A stretch of DNA of 30,438 nucleotides from a virus, in IMG/VR virus record IMGVR_UViG_3300042924_002825, positions 1 to 30,438 of that record; one strand, 5' to 3'. The translations under genes and the position numbers were made by a program. The number at the start of each line of letters is the position of its first letter. Position 1 is the first letter of the stretch. Positions 8,684 to 16,059 of the stretch are shown here, in pieces. The notes beneath the pieces are model-generated. The model made no database searches and was not told the origin of the DNA. It was given only the letters and a program-made list of their open reading frames with translations.

Positions 8684-9352
8684 ATGACGCTTCTCACGCT
8701 GCTTGGACCGCAGGCAGCGGGAAGCGATATCAACGGCTCGCTGTCGAAGACCTTGGGGGCGGTGACGCTTTCGGGTTCCGGCACGCTGGCCAATGGCCTG
8801 ACGGGCACGCTGACGGCCACGCTGGGCACGGCCACGCTGTCCGCCTCGGGCACCTTGGCGGCGGGCCTGACCGGCACGCTATCGAAGACCTTGGGCACGC
8901 TGACCCTTGTGTCGGACGGCACGGTATCGGGCGGCGGGCTATCGGGAAGCCTGTCGGCCACGCTTGGGCTGTTGACGCTATCGGCCACGGGCACGCTGTC
9001 GGGCACGCCGGTTGACGAAGGCGGCTCCAAGGGTGGCTTTGACCCTTACGCCTACAAGCGCCGGAACAAGCGGCGGGACAAGATTGAAGACGTTCGCCAG
9101 TTCATGGCGGACATTCTGGGGCGCGACCTTGAAGACGCCCCGCCTGAGATTATCGAACAGGCTGAAGAAGCCAAGCAGGCCGCACGCGAAGTGCTTGCCC
9201 TTGCGCCGACCGGCCTTGATACCGACGCCCGCGCGTCTCTTGTGCAGGCATTGGACGAAATCAACGAATTTTATCGGCTCGTCCGTGAACGTGTGCGCCT
9301 GGCGCGCGAAGCGGACGAAGACGAAGACGAAGACATGTTGCTGTTGCACTGA
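8684..9352 (+). CDS. Tandem-repeat virion protein with acidic tail (222 aa)
   Basis: Residues 16-108 consist of four units of about 23 residues with the pattern L-x-G-x-L-S-x-T-L-G-x-x-T-L-S-x-x-G-T-L, likely stacked beta-strands. This type of repeat is common in phage proteins near head genes. Residues 113-215 are charged and helical (KRRNKRRDKIEDVRQF, IIEQAEEAKQAAREVLAL). The end carries an aspartate/glutamate run (DEDEDEDM). The layout suggests a fibrous or surface-exposed N-terminal part linked to a helical anchor. The exact role is unknown. A 13-base gap with GGCTAGG separates it from the preceding gene; the 80 bases after it hold no gene. Confidence 0.65.
   Translation: MTLLTLLGPQAAGSDINGSLSKTLGAVTLSGSGTLANGLTGTLTATLGTATLSASGTLAAGLTGTLSKTLGTLTLVSDGTVSGGGLSGSLSATLGLLTLSATGTLSGTPVDEGGSKGGFDPYAYKRRNKRRDKIEDVRQFMADILGRDLEDAPPEIIEQAEEAKQAAREVLALAPTGLDTDARASLVQALDEINEFYRLVRERVRLAREADEDEDEDMLLLH
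8729..9007 (+). repeat. Four imperfect ~69-bp tandem units inside the repeat-protein gene
   Basis: The DNA repeats segments like ctgacgggcacgctgacggcc and atcgaagaccttgggcacgct in register with the 23-residue protein units. Units differ at many third positions but are clearly related. Such arrays can gain or lose units by recombination. Confidence 0.7.
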
Positions 9353-9432
9353 CAGCAGACACGGGCCGCCGCCGTAGGAACGGGCGTTTTGAAGTGCCGC
9401 CGACTTTGACGGGCGTACACCCAAGGGAAAAC

Positions 9433-10218
9433 ATGACAGACGACAAGCTCTCGTTCTTACGGGACGAGCAAGGACGTTTCGCGCCGAAAGAAGACACGCA
9501 GCCCGCGCCGGAAGCCAATTCCGCGCCGCCTGCCAACCCTGAGCCGCCGCCCCCAGCGCCCGCTCTGGAAAGCCAGACCATAGCCCCGGTTCAGCCGGTT
9601 GGTGCGCCCGTACAGCCACCGCCCGGATACATACCCATGGCCGCTGTTCTGGACGAACGCGAAAAGCGCCAACGCCTCGAGCGCGAACTCGAAGAGTATC
9701 GCCGAAAGGTGGAAGCGGCTGAGAAGCCCCAACAGTTGATTGACCCGATTGCAGACCCGGACGGCTTCAACCGCCAACTGGAAACGCAACGGGCCAGGGA
9801 CCGCTGGGAAATCATCACGTCCATCAGCCATGCCACGGCCTCGCGCCAGCATGGGGCTGAAAAGGTCAAGGCTGCGGAGGAATGGCTTGCAGGCGAACTG
9901 CAGTCCAATCCGCATCTCTGGACCACCGTCCAACGTCAGGTCGACCCTTATGACTTCGTGGTGCAGCAGCACCAGCGTTCCATGCGCTTGTCGAAGATTG
10001 GCGACGACGACCCTGAAGCCTGGGCACAGAAATGGGCCGAAGCGAATGGCTATGTCAAACCCCAGACACAAGCGGTGAACGCCGGGACATCTGCACCGTC
10101 CCCGCAATCGACACCGCTACCACGCCCTAGCTTGGCGTCTGCACCCAGTGCGGGCGGCAAAGGCCCCAACGTGCCCGTCGGGCCGGGGGAGGCGTTTAAC
10201 GCGGTGTTCCGTTCATAA
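9433..10218 (+). CDS. Probable scaffolding protein (261 aa)
   Basis: It lies directly before the major coat gene, the canonical scaffold position. I chose ATG 9433 with AAGGGA at 9423-9428 over an upstream GTG at 9394. The N-terminal ~70 residues are proline/alanine-rich and disordered (PEPPPPAPALE). Residues ~75-115 form a highly charged coiled coil (DEREKRQRLERELEEYRRKVEAAEK). A mixed helical section follows with AHATASRQH-type and WAQKWAEANGY segments. The end, GPGEAFNAVFRS, is the short terminal motif seen in scaffolds of related phages, likely binding coat. The protein would fill the procapsid and leave before or during packaging. Confidence 0.8.
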   Translation: MTDDKLSFLRDEQGRFAPKEDTQPAPEANSAPPANPEPPPPAPALESQTIAPVQPVGAPVQPPPGYIPMAAVLDEREKRQRLERELEEYRRKVEAAEKPQQLIDPIADPDGFNRQLETQRARDRWEIITSISHATASRQHGAEKVKAAEEWLAGELQSNPHLWTTVQRQVDPYDFVVQQHQRSMRLSKIGDDDPEAWAQKWAEANGYVKPQTQAVNAGTSAPSPQSTPLPRPSLASAPSAGGKGPNVPVGPGEAFNAVFRS

Positions 10219-10230
10219 GGAACATCTGCC

Positions 10231-11385
10231 ATGGCAGAGACACTTCTTTCGTCCGCTTTGGAAAAGCAAAAGTGGTCAAGCGAATATTTGGCTGAATATG
10301 TCCGGGAGAGCGGCTTCCTGCCTTACATGGGCCGCAAGTCTTCTTCCATCATCATGACCAAGTACGAACTTGCTTCGGAAAACGGCAAGACCATCAACAT
10401 CCCGCTGGTGACGAAACTCACCGCTGCCGGTGTGCGTGGTTCGGGCGTTCTCGACGGCAAGGAAGAGCAGTTGGGGAATTTTAACTGCGGAATCAGCGTT
10501 GACTGGCTCAGGAACGCAGTGAAAGTCCCCAAAAGCACGCAGTACAAGACCGAAATCGACCTGCTGAATGCCGGTCGTGACATGCTCAAGCTGTGGTCTT
10601 CGGACACGCTGCGGGCTGACATGATTAAGTACATGGCAGGCCCGACGGTCACCACGTCTTCGGTTCCGGCGACGGATATCGTGGACAGCGACGGCAACGT
10701 CGTGGTGACGGGCGCGACGGCTGCGAACTACAATACGTGGTCGGCTGCCAACCAGGACCGTATCCTCTACGGGTCGGCCCTGTCGAACTACAGTGCAACG
10801 CATGCCACGGGTCTGGGTGCCGTTGACTCGACGAACGACAAGCTGACCGCTTCGGTGGTTTCGCTTGCCAAGCGCATGGCCAAGGCTGCAAGCCCTGCCA
10901 TTCGTCCGTTCCGTCTGGAAGACGGGCGCGAATACTTCGTCATGTTCGCGGGCGCTCGCTCGTTCCGCGACCTGAAGAACGACAGCGTCATGATAAATGC
11001 CAACCGTGACGCGCGTGCGCGTGAAGGTGGCGGCATGAACTCAAACCCGCTGTTTCAGGACGGCGACCTCATTTATGACGGCGTCATCGTCCGTCAGATT
11101 GAGGAAATCTCGACGCTGATTACCACGTCGTCCACCTTCGTGGCGGCGGGGGCCAGCTCGATTTCGGTCGAGCCCAACTTCCTCTGTGGCCAGCAGGCCA
11201 TGGCGGTTGCGTGGGGTCAGGAGCCAACGCCGATTACCGACACGACGGGCGACTACAAGTTCCGTCCTGGCGTTGCAATCGAGGAACTGCGGGGCATTTC
11301 CAAGCTGCACTTTGCGACGGGCGCAAGCTCGGCGTCGAAGCAGCACGGGATTGTGACCGTCTATACCTCGGGCACTGGCGATTAA
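10231..11385 (+). CDS. Major capsid protein, N4-gp56 family
   Basis: The 384-aa product begins with the family's usual pattern: a helix, then KWSSEYLAEYVRESGFLPYMG, then an 'I-M-x-K/Y-E-L' segment and NGKTINIPLVTKL. These are typical of the N4-gp56 capsid family (HK97 fold). GVLDGKEEQLGN, RDMLKLWSSDTLRADM and FVMFAGARSFRDLKND match conserved blocks, and the C-terminus is beta-rich. A ribosome site AAGGAAC lies at 10217-10223. It is the main shell protein, built on the scaffold encoded just upstream. Codon use is strongly biased to C/G third positions, fitting high expression. Pairing this coat with a P22-type portal is a mosaic combination. Confidence 0.93.
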   Translation: MAETLLSSALEKQKWSSEYLAEYVRESGFLPYMGRKSSSIIMTKYELASENGKTINIPLVTKLTAAGVRGSGVLDGKEEQLGNFNCGISVDWLRNAVKVPKSTQYKTEIDLLNAGRDMLKLWSSDTLRADMIKYMAGPTVTTSSVPATDIVDSDGNVVVTGATAANYNTWSAANQDRILYGSALSNYSATHATGLGAVDSTNDKLTASVVSLAKRMAKAASPAIRPFRLEDGREYFVMFAGARSFRDLKNDSVMINANRDARAREGGGMNSNPLFQDGDLIYDGVIVRQIEEISTLITTSSTFVAAGASSISVEPNFLCGQQAMAVAWGQEPTPITDTTGDYKFRPGVAIEELRGISKLHFATGASSASKQHGIVTVYTSGTGD

Positions 11386-11404
11386 TTAGGAAAGGACTGA
11401 ACCA

Positions 11405-11836
11405 ATGGCTGCATATACTTCTAGGCAGTTCACCAACAACCCCAACGCGGGTGTTGGTGCTTATCCCGGCAACGTGATTGGCTTCGTTTTTGAACTCGCC
11501 GTCACGTCGGCGCTGACCGCTGCGGATACGTTCACTTTCGGCAAGGTGCCAAAGGGGTTCCGCATCCTCGGTGCAACGCTTGAAGCCACCGACATGGAAG
11601 CCGGTACCGGCGTCACCATTTCGGTGGGTGATAGCGGTTCGTCCACACGCCTGTTCAACGCCGCCACGGTGGCGCAGGCGGGAACTGCCAACTACACGGC
11701 GGCAGTTGCTGGCCTGCACTACCAGTACCCGGACGACACCATCGTCACGGGCGCAGCTGGTGGCACGGTGACCACGGGTGCGACGGGAACCGTCATCCTG
11801 TCACTGTATGGCGTCTATCAGGGACTGCCGTCCTAA
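11405..11836 (+). CDS. Probable capsid decoration / head protein (143 aa)
   Basis: The gene immediately follows the coat gene, after 19 bases containing a very strong ribosome site (AGGAAAGGA). The product is beta-rich, small-residue-rich and uncharged, with no membrane segment: FELAVTSALTAADTFTFGKVPKGFRIL, ATLEATDMEAGTG and VILSLYGVYQGLPS. A strong ribosome site, similar codon bias to the coat gene and a hairpin terminator straight after suggest high-copy expression with the coat. That suits a decoration or cement protein, though no family is certain. The final role is inferred from position and expression signs. Confidence 0.65.
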   Translation: MAAYTSRQFTNNPNAGVGAYPGNVIGFVFELAVTSALTAADTFTFGKVPKGFRILGATLEATDMEAGTGVTISVGDSGSSTRLFNAATVAQAGTANYTAAVAGLHYQYPDDTIVTGAAGGTVTTGATGTVILSLYGVYQGLPS

Positions 11837-11849
11837 TCATGAAGGCACG

Positions 11850-11882
11850 GGGGCGGGCTTATGTCCGCCCCTGGCCGTTTTT
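11850..11882 (+). terminator. Hairpin terminator after coat/decoration genes
   Basis: GGGGCGGGC (11850-11858) pairs with GTCCGCCCC (11863-11871) in a 9-bp stem with one G-U pair and a TTAT loop. Five T's follow at 11878-11882. The spacer of six bases between stem and T-run is longer than ideal, so partial termination is likely. The site would cap the abundant coat transcript while letting some polymerase continue into the tail genes. Confidence 0.55.
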
Positions 11883-11896
11883 GCGACGGAGAAACC

Positions 11897-12154
11897 ATGC
11901 TTATCAGATTCACAGGCGGCACGCTGGACGTGGCCGACCTTCCCGACGAGACCACGGTTTACGGGATTAACTTCCCGCGCAACCAGTGGGTCAATGTCGA
12001 TAATGCGCATGCCATTGGCAAGCTGAAGGCGCACCCGCTTTTCGAAGCCATGGACGAAGAGGCCGACACGGTCATGGTCGAGAACGTCTTCGACGCGCCC
12101 AAGCCCAAGCGCGGACGGCCCCGCAAGGTCGTGGCTGACGAGGCTGGCGAATGA
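11897..12154 (+). CDS. Small hypothetical head-module protein (85 aa)
   Basis: I chose ATG 11897 because it has a ribosome site (ACGGAGAAACC) just upstream and lies after the terminator hairpin; a longer frame from 11861 would start inside that hairpin. The product begins 'MLIRFTGGTLDVADLP', then 'YGINFPRNQWVNVDN'. It ends in a basic tail KPKRGRPRKVVADE with an AT-hook-like GRPRK core. Proteins of this size and layout often lie between coat and head-completion genes in phages. The basic tail could contact DNA. Its stop overlaps the next start in ATGA. Confidence 0.6.
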   Translation: MLIRFTGGTLDVADLPDETTVYGINFPRNQWVNVDNAHAIGKLKAHPLFEAMDEEADTVMVENVFDAPKPKRGRPRKVVADEAGE

Positions 12155-12498
12155 CAATCACGAACACAGACCTCTATCAGTTGGTCGGCGAGGAGCTGGG
12201 CCTGATTGGTCCGGGTCAGGCGTTGTCGGCAGACGACCGCGACCGCATTGAACGGCGGGCCGACAAGGTGCGGGCATGGCTGATTGAAGAGGGTCTGGTG
12301 TACTGGATTGACAGCGTTATTCCCGACGCGGCAGCGCTTCCTTACGCACAAGTGATTGCGGGCCAATGCGCGGAAATCTATGGGCGCGGGCCGGGCAGCG
12401 AAATTCCCTATGCCTTGGGCGATACGGGTTATCGCCTTCTCGAACGGCATGTCAGCCAGCGCAGCAGCAAAGAACCTGTCGTGACGGATTATTTCTAA
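12151..12498 (+). CDS. Probable head-completion / head-tail adaptor protein (115 aa)
   Basis: The product is mostly helical (NTDLYQLVGEELGLIGPGQ, RIERRADKVRAWLIEEGLVYW, AQVIAGQCAEIYG). The short-helix bundle and its place between coat and the gp10-like gene match the gp4-type adaptor that sits under the portal in P22-like phages. I see no diagnostic motif, so the assignment is by gene order and fold-like appearance. Alternatives include a generic connector protein. It is coupled upstream by ATGA and downstream by TAATG to the stabilisation protein, which would be its binding partner in the tail. Confidence 0.55.
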   Translation: MTITNTDLYQLVGEELGLIGPGQALSADDRDRIERRADKVRAWLIEEGLVYWIDSVIPDAAALPYAQVIAGQCAEIYGRGPGSEIPYALGDTGYRLLERHVSQRSSKEPVVTDYF

Positions 12499-13928
12499 TG
12501 CCGCGCATTCGTGTCCCGTTTGGGCGAGCCTTCAATGTCGGTCGGTCGAAATCGGCTGGCATGACATCGCTTGTCAACATGTACGGCGAACCTGTCGAAG
12601 GCGAAGGGCGCACCGACTTTGTCTGCTATGGCACGCCGACGCGCAGCCTATTCGCCACCATTGGCGGGGGGCAAGTGCGGGGGCAAATCACGGCGGGCGA
12701 CCAGCATTACGTGGTGGTCGGGACGACCCTGCACGCGGTGACCGGAAGTGGTTCAACCACGGCACTCGGTACCATTGAAGGCAGCCTGCCGGTCGACATG
12801 GCCTACAACGGCGCGCAGATTGATATCGTCGGCGAAATCAAATCCTACCAGTTTGACGTGCCGACCTTGGCCTTGAGTGAACATTCAGGGGGTGGGTTCG
12901 AACAGGCGTCAAGCTGCACGTCGATTGCCAGCTATTCGCTGATTGCGGTTGCGAACTCCGGGCGCTTTCGCTGGAAGCTTATCAACGACACGACGTTCCC
13001 GGCCAACAACTTCGCCACGGGTGAAGCGGAAAGCGACAATCTCGTCGCCATTCGTGCGGTTGCCAATGACGTGGCACTACTGGGCTCACGCTCCGTCGAA
13101 TGGTGGGGGCCGACCGGCGACAGCGGGGCGAATGCCTTCGCCAAGACCGCAACGGCTGCGGCCAATATCGGCTGCGTTGCTCGTGACACGGCTGTTGTCG
13201 TTGATAGTGGTCTGACATGGGTGGGGCGTGACGGACGGGCGGGCGGGGTCAGCGTCTATCGCGCCGAAGGCTACGCGCCGCGCAAGATTAGCCCGCCGGA
13301 AGTGGACAACTATCTGGAACAGGTGTCCGACCTCTCGGCGCTCAGTGCCTTCACCTACCAGCAACGCGGGCATTTGTTTTATGTGCTGACGCTACCCAAC
13401 GAATGGTCCTTTGCGTGGGACATATCGACCAACCTGTGGTCCTACCGGAAGTCAGGCACCTGGCCCATGGGGTCGGACGCAACGGGCGGCTGGGACGCGC
13501 GCAACCTGACCTTGAACGGCCAGCGCCAGGTGGTCGGCTCGAGCGACGGGAACCTTTATGAACTCCTGGCTGATAGCTATGCCGAAGGGGGCATGGGGCT
13601 GGTCAGGGAAGCCACCAGCCTGCAACTGCACCATGACGGCAGGCGTGCATTCATGTCACGTCTGGAACTTGATATCGAAGCCGGTGTGGGTTTGGTGACG
13701 GGGCAGGGGTCCAATCCTCAAGTGCTCGTGTGCTACTCGGACGACGGCGGGCGGACATGGTCTGACCCGCGCCCTGCGTCCATGGGGCCAGTGGGGCAAA
13801 CAAAATGGCTTGCGGTCTGGTTTGGCTGCGGCAGCTATCGTCACCGCATTATTCGCTTTCGCGTGTCCGACCCGGTGAAGGCCGTGTTTCTCGGCGCGTG
13901 GGCAGACATTCAGGTAGGAACCAACTAA
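12498..13928 (+). CDS. Packaged-DNA stabilisation protein, P22 gp10 type
   Basis: I start at ATG 12498 (TAATG overlap), giving 476 aa, close to P22 gp10 (472 aa); a longer frame upstream is an artefact of the previous gene. The opening 'MPRIRVPFGRAFNVGRSKSAGMTSLVNMYGEP' is the hallmark of this family. The body is beta-rich with propeller-like W motifs (SVEWWGPTGDSGANAF, FAWDISTNLWSYRKSG, VVGSSDGNLYEL) and a late CYSDDGGRTWSDP block. In P22-like virions the protein closes the neck below gp4 and holds packaged DNA. Its presence supports podovirus-type tail construction here. Confidence 0.85.
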   Translation: MPRIRVPFGRAFNVGRSKSAGMTSLVNMYGEPVEGEGRTDFVCYGTPTRSLFATIGGGQVRGQITAGDQHYVVVGTTLHAVTGSGSTTALGTIEGSLPVDMAYNGAQIDIVGEIKSYQFDVPTLALSEHSGGGFEQASSCTSIASYSLIAVANSGRFRWKLINDTTFPANNFATGEAESDNLVAIRAVANDVALLGSRSVEWWGPTGDSGANAFAKTATAAANIGCVARDTAVVVDSGLTWVGRDGRAGGVSVYRAEGYAPRKISPPEVDNYLEQVSDLSALSAFTYQQRGHLFYVLTLPNEWSFAWDISTNLWSYRKSGTWPMGSDATGGWDARNLTLNGQRQVVGSSDGNLYELLADSYAEGGMGLVREATSLQLHHDGRRAFMSRLELDIEAGVGLVTGQGSNPQVLVCYSDDGGRTWSDPRPASMGPVGQTKWLAVWFGCGSYRHRIIRFRVSDPVKAVFLGAWADIQVGTN

Positions 13929-14353
13929 TGCCGAACATGCTTTCAAAACTGGGCAACGGTCAGGGCGGTATCAACGTCAATGACATGCAGCGCCTCAAGG
14001 CCATGCAGAAGGAAGCGGAACTGGAAGCGTACTACCAGCAGCAGCGCGAAGCCGAACGCCAGGCGCTTATGGGGTCGCTTCCGCAAGGCGCGGCCCAGCC
14101 CCAGCCCGAAAGCATTCGTGATTACATTGCGCGCGCGCAGGGTGTCATGCCGAACACGCAACCCATGCCGCGCCCGCAATCGTCACCCTTCCAGAATTTC
14201 CTTGCATTGTTTGGGCGGGAGCGCGGGCAGGACCCCCGCGCGGCCATGGCCGGGAGGGCGGGCAACATGGCAATGAATAACCAGCGTATCATGCAGCGCA
14301 TGGACGACGCCGCGCGCATGCGGGCCCGTCAACGCATGCTGGACGGATACTGA
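13928..14353 (+). CDS. Hypothetical Q/M-rich virion protein (141 aa)
   Basis: ATG 13928 overlaps the previous stop in TAATG and is preferred to a longer upstream frame. The N-terminus is coiled-coil-like and glutamine-rich (QRLKAMQKEAELEAYYQQQREAERQ). The middle is proline-rich (QPMPRPQSSPFQNFLALF). The end is an arginine/methionine-rich helix (NNQRIMQRMDDAARMRARQRML). No membrane segment or enzyme motif is visible. The position suggests a small tail or neck component. I do not recognise a named family; a minor ejected protein would also be compatible with this composition. Confidence 0.55.
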   Translation: MPNMLSKLGNGQGGINVNDMQRLKAMQKEAELEAYYQQQREAERQALMGSLPQGAAQPQPESIRDYIARAQGVMPNTQPMPRPQSSPFQNFLALFGRERGQDPRAAMAGRAGNMAMNNQRIMQRMDDAARMRARQRMLDGY

Positions 14354-14357
14354 ACTT

Positions 14358-14651
14358 ATGGTGCGCCGCGTCAGGCCCAACGTGCCCGCAAAGCTGCACG
14401 GGGACGACCGGGAAGTCTTGGGCTTTCTTCAGGCCATTCTGGACTATGAGGAAAGCCTTATTCCGGTGGGCGGGTCTATCAAGTACGCAGGCACGCCCAA
14501 TGCGCGCTTTCTGACGAAGACCGGGCAGACGGTCAGCAAGGCGGATTATCCCGACCTCTGGGACTACGCCCAGACCGACGCTGCCTATGTCACCACGGCC
14601 ACGACCGTGACCATTCCCAATGACCCGGACTTTATCGTGAGGGTGCGGTGA
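14358..14651 (+). CDS. Small protein with tail-collar-like motif (97 aa)
   Basis: Residues ~38-70 (GGSIKYAGTPNARFLTKTGQTVSKADYPDLWDYA) resemble the core of phage tail collar domains: a G-x-x-x-K-Y-x-G segment, then F-L-x-x-x-G-Q-x-V-S-x-x-x-Y-P-D-L. Full collar domains usually sit at the end of long fibres; here only about 100 residues are present, with a charged N-terminus (MVRRVRPNVPAKLHGDDREV). It may be a free-standing trimeric tail accessory or a fibre remnant. Translation is coupled to the next gene by GTGA. Function is uncertain beyond a tail role. Confidence 0.6.
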   Translation: MVRRVRPNVPAKLHGDDREVLGFLQAILDYEESLIPVGGSIKYAGTPNARFLTKTGQTVSKADYPDLWDYAQTDAAYVTTATTVTIPNDPDFIVRVR

Positions 14652-15406
14652 AGCGACAGCGCATTGTCCAGCTATCGACCGACGCCACCTTTGCCAATGA
14701 AGTCCTGAACGACCCTGAAGTCCTGCCCTTGGTGGCCTTTGACGGCACCACGTCAATCGACCTGGCACCGCATGTGGGCGTGAATGGCAACGTATTGCTG
14801 ACAACGCCGCACGGGGGCTTCCTGTTTATCCGGCAGGAACCCGGCGTTTATCAGTTGCATACGTTCTTCCGAAGGGAAGGGCGCGGGCGGCATGCGCTGC
14901 TTGCGGCCCATGACGCGGCGGACTTCATGTTCGTGCAGACGGACTGCCTTGAAATCCTGACGGTGGCCCCGGACGACAATCCCTTGGCTCATCCGCCCCG
15001 GCACATGGGCTTCGTGCAGGACTTCCGGCGGGACGACTTGTTCGTGCGCAAGGGCATTCGTATCGGGGCCAGCTTCCATGCGCTGCGGTATCCAGACTGG
15101 ATAAGGCGCGCAACGTGGCTGGAAGATTTGGGCAAGTCGTTTCATGACCGGCTCGACGCACGCACGAAGCGCGATGACCCGCATGCCGACGACGCGGAGC
15201 ATGACAAGCGGGTGGGCGCTTGCTGCGCCATGATAGGGGCGGGGCAAGTAGGCAAGGCATGCCTGCTTTACAATCGCTGGGCCATGTTTGCGGGCTACAT
15301 GCCGATATTGATTGAAAGCCACGACCCGCTGATTTTGGACATGGGCGAAAGCCGCTTGAAGATTACAGACGACCGAACAGATTTTGAGGTGTTGCCATGC
15401 CAGTAG
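14648..15406 (+). CDS. GNAT-like phage protein (252 aa)
   Basis: The start is GTG 14648, overlapping the previous stop in GTGA. Residues 71-122 have the layout of a GNAT acetyltransferase core: a beta-strand YQLHTFF, the phosphate-binding-like turn RREGRGRHA (75-83), a helix, then ECLEIL-type strand (TDCLEILTVAP), DDN and a late MGF. Related proteins occur in head-tail modules of podoviruses, including a DUF2824-type head-assembly family. Here the N-terminal ~60 residues form an added beta domain, and the last ~100 carry HDPLILDMGE. Whether it binds acetyl-CoA or is only a structural fold is unknown. Confidence 0.6.
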   Translation: MKRQRIVQLSTDATFANEVLNDPEVLPLVAFDGTTSIDLAPHVGVNGNVLLTTPHGGFLFIRQEPGVYQLHTFFRREGRGRHALLAAHDAADFMFVQTDCLEILTVAPDDNPLAHPPRHMGFVQDFRRDDLFVRKGIRIGASFHALRYPDWIRRATWLEDLGKSFHDRLDARTKRDDPHADDAEHDKRVGACCAMIGAGQVGKACLLYNRWAMFAGYMPILIESHDPLILDMGESRLKITDDRTDFEVLPCQ

Positions 15407-16059
15407 GTGCAATCGTAGGAAGTGCCGTAGTCGGCGCGGGTGCCAGTGTTTATTCTGGCAACAAGGCCGCCAGCGCGCAGAAGAAAGCCGCGCAGCAGTC
15501 GGCAGACATTCAGCGCCAGCAGTACGAACAGACACGCGCCGACCTTGCACCCTATCGTGACACGGGTGCTACCGCCTTGGGCCGCTATGGTGACCTGCTT
15601 GGCATGGGGGGGCCGGACGCCTATCAGGCAGCCCTTCAGGGCTACACGCAAAGCCCGTTCCTCGCCCGCATGGTACAGGACACGGTCGGCGCTGTAGACG
15701 CTTCGCGCGCCGCACGCGGTGGCCTGTTCTCGGGCGCGACCGCGCAGGAAATCGGCGACCGCACGGGCCAGCTTTATCTCGGCGACTTTAACAACTACCT
15801 CAGTCGCTTGGGTGGCATGGTGGATACGGGCCAGAACGCCGCCGCGCAGACGGGCAACTTCGGACAGAACGCCGCCGCTGGTCAGGCCAATGCCTATCAG
15901 GCTGCGGGCAATGCACGGGCGCAGGGCTACATCAACACGGGCAACAGTATCAACAACGCGCTCAGTCAGGGCGCGCAGTTGTACGGCGCTTATCAGGGCG
16001 GCATGTTCAACAAGCCGCCTGCCGCTGCTGGCTCGACGCCTTACATGTGGGGGATTTAA
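15397..16059 (+). CDS. DNA-ejection protein, P22 gp7-like position
   Basis: The 220-aa product starts with a glycine/alanine-rich hydrophobic segment (MPVGAIVGSAVVGAGASVYSG) followed by a Q/A-rich coiled coil (AQKKAAQQSADIQRQQYEQTRADLAPYRDTG). The 'ADLAPYRDTGATAL' segment is a frequent marker of a phage internal-virion family. The C-terminal half has N/A/G/Q-rich repeats (QNAAAQTGNFGQNAAAGQANAYQAAGN). Such proteins are ejected ahead of DNA and help form a conduit through the cell envelope. It is the first of three consecutive genes of this kind. The start overlaps the previous gene by 10 bases. Confidence 0.7.
   Translation: MPVGAIVGSAVVGAGASVYSGNKAASAQKKAAQQSADIQRQQYEQTRADLAPYRDTGATALGRYGDLLGMGGPDAYQAALQGYTQSPFLARMVQDTVGAVDASRAARGGLFSGATAQEIGDRTGQLYLGDFNNYLSRLGGMVDTGQNAAAQTGNFGQNAAAGQANAYQAAGNARAQGYINTGNSINNALSQGAQLYGAYQGGMFNKPPAAAGSTPYMWGI

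Noticed and set aside
8674-9030. Minus-strand frame opposite the tandem-repeat gene
   Set aside because: Its proline/valine/serine repeats are the reverse reading of the plus-strand repeat; the plus frame fits a known phage protein style.
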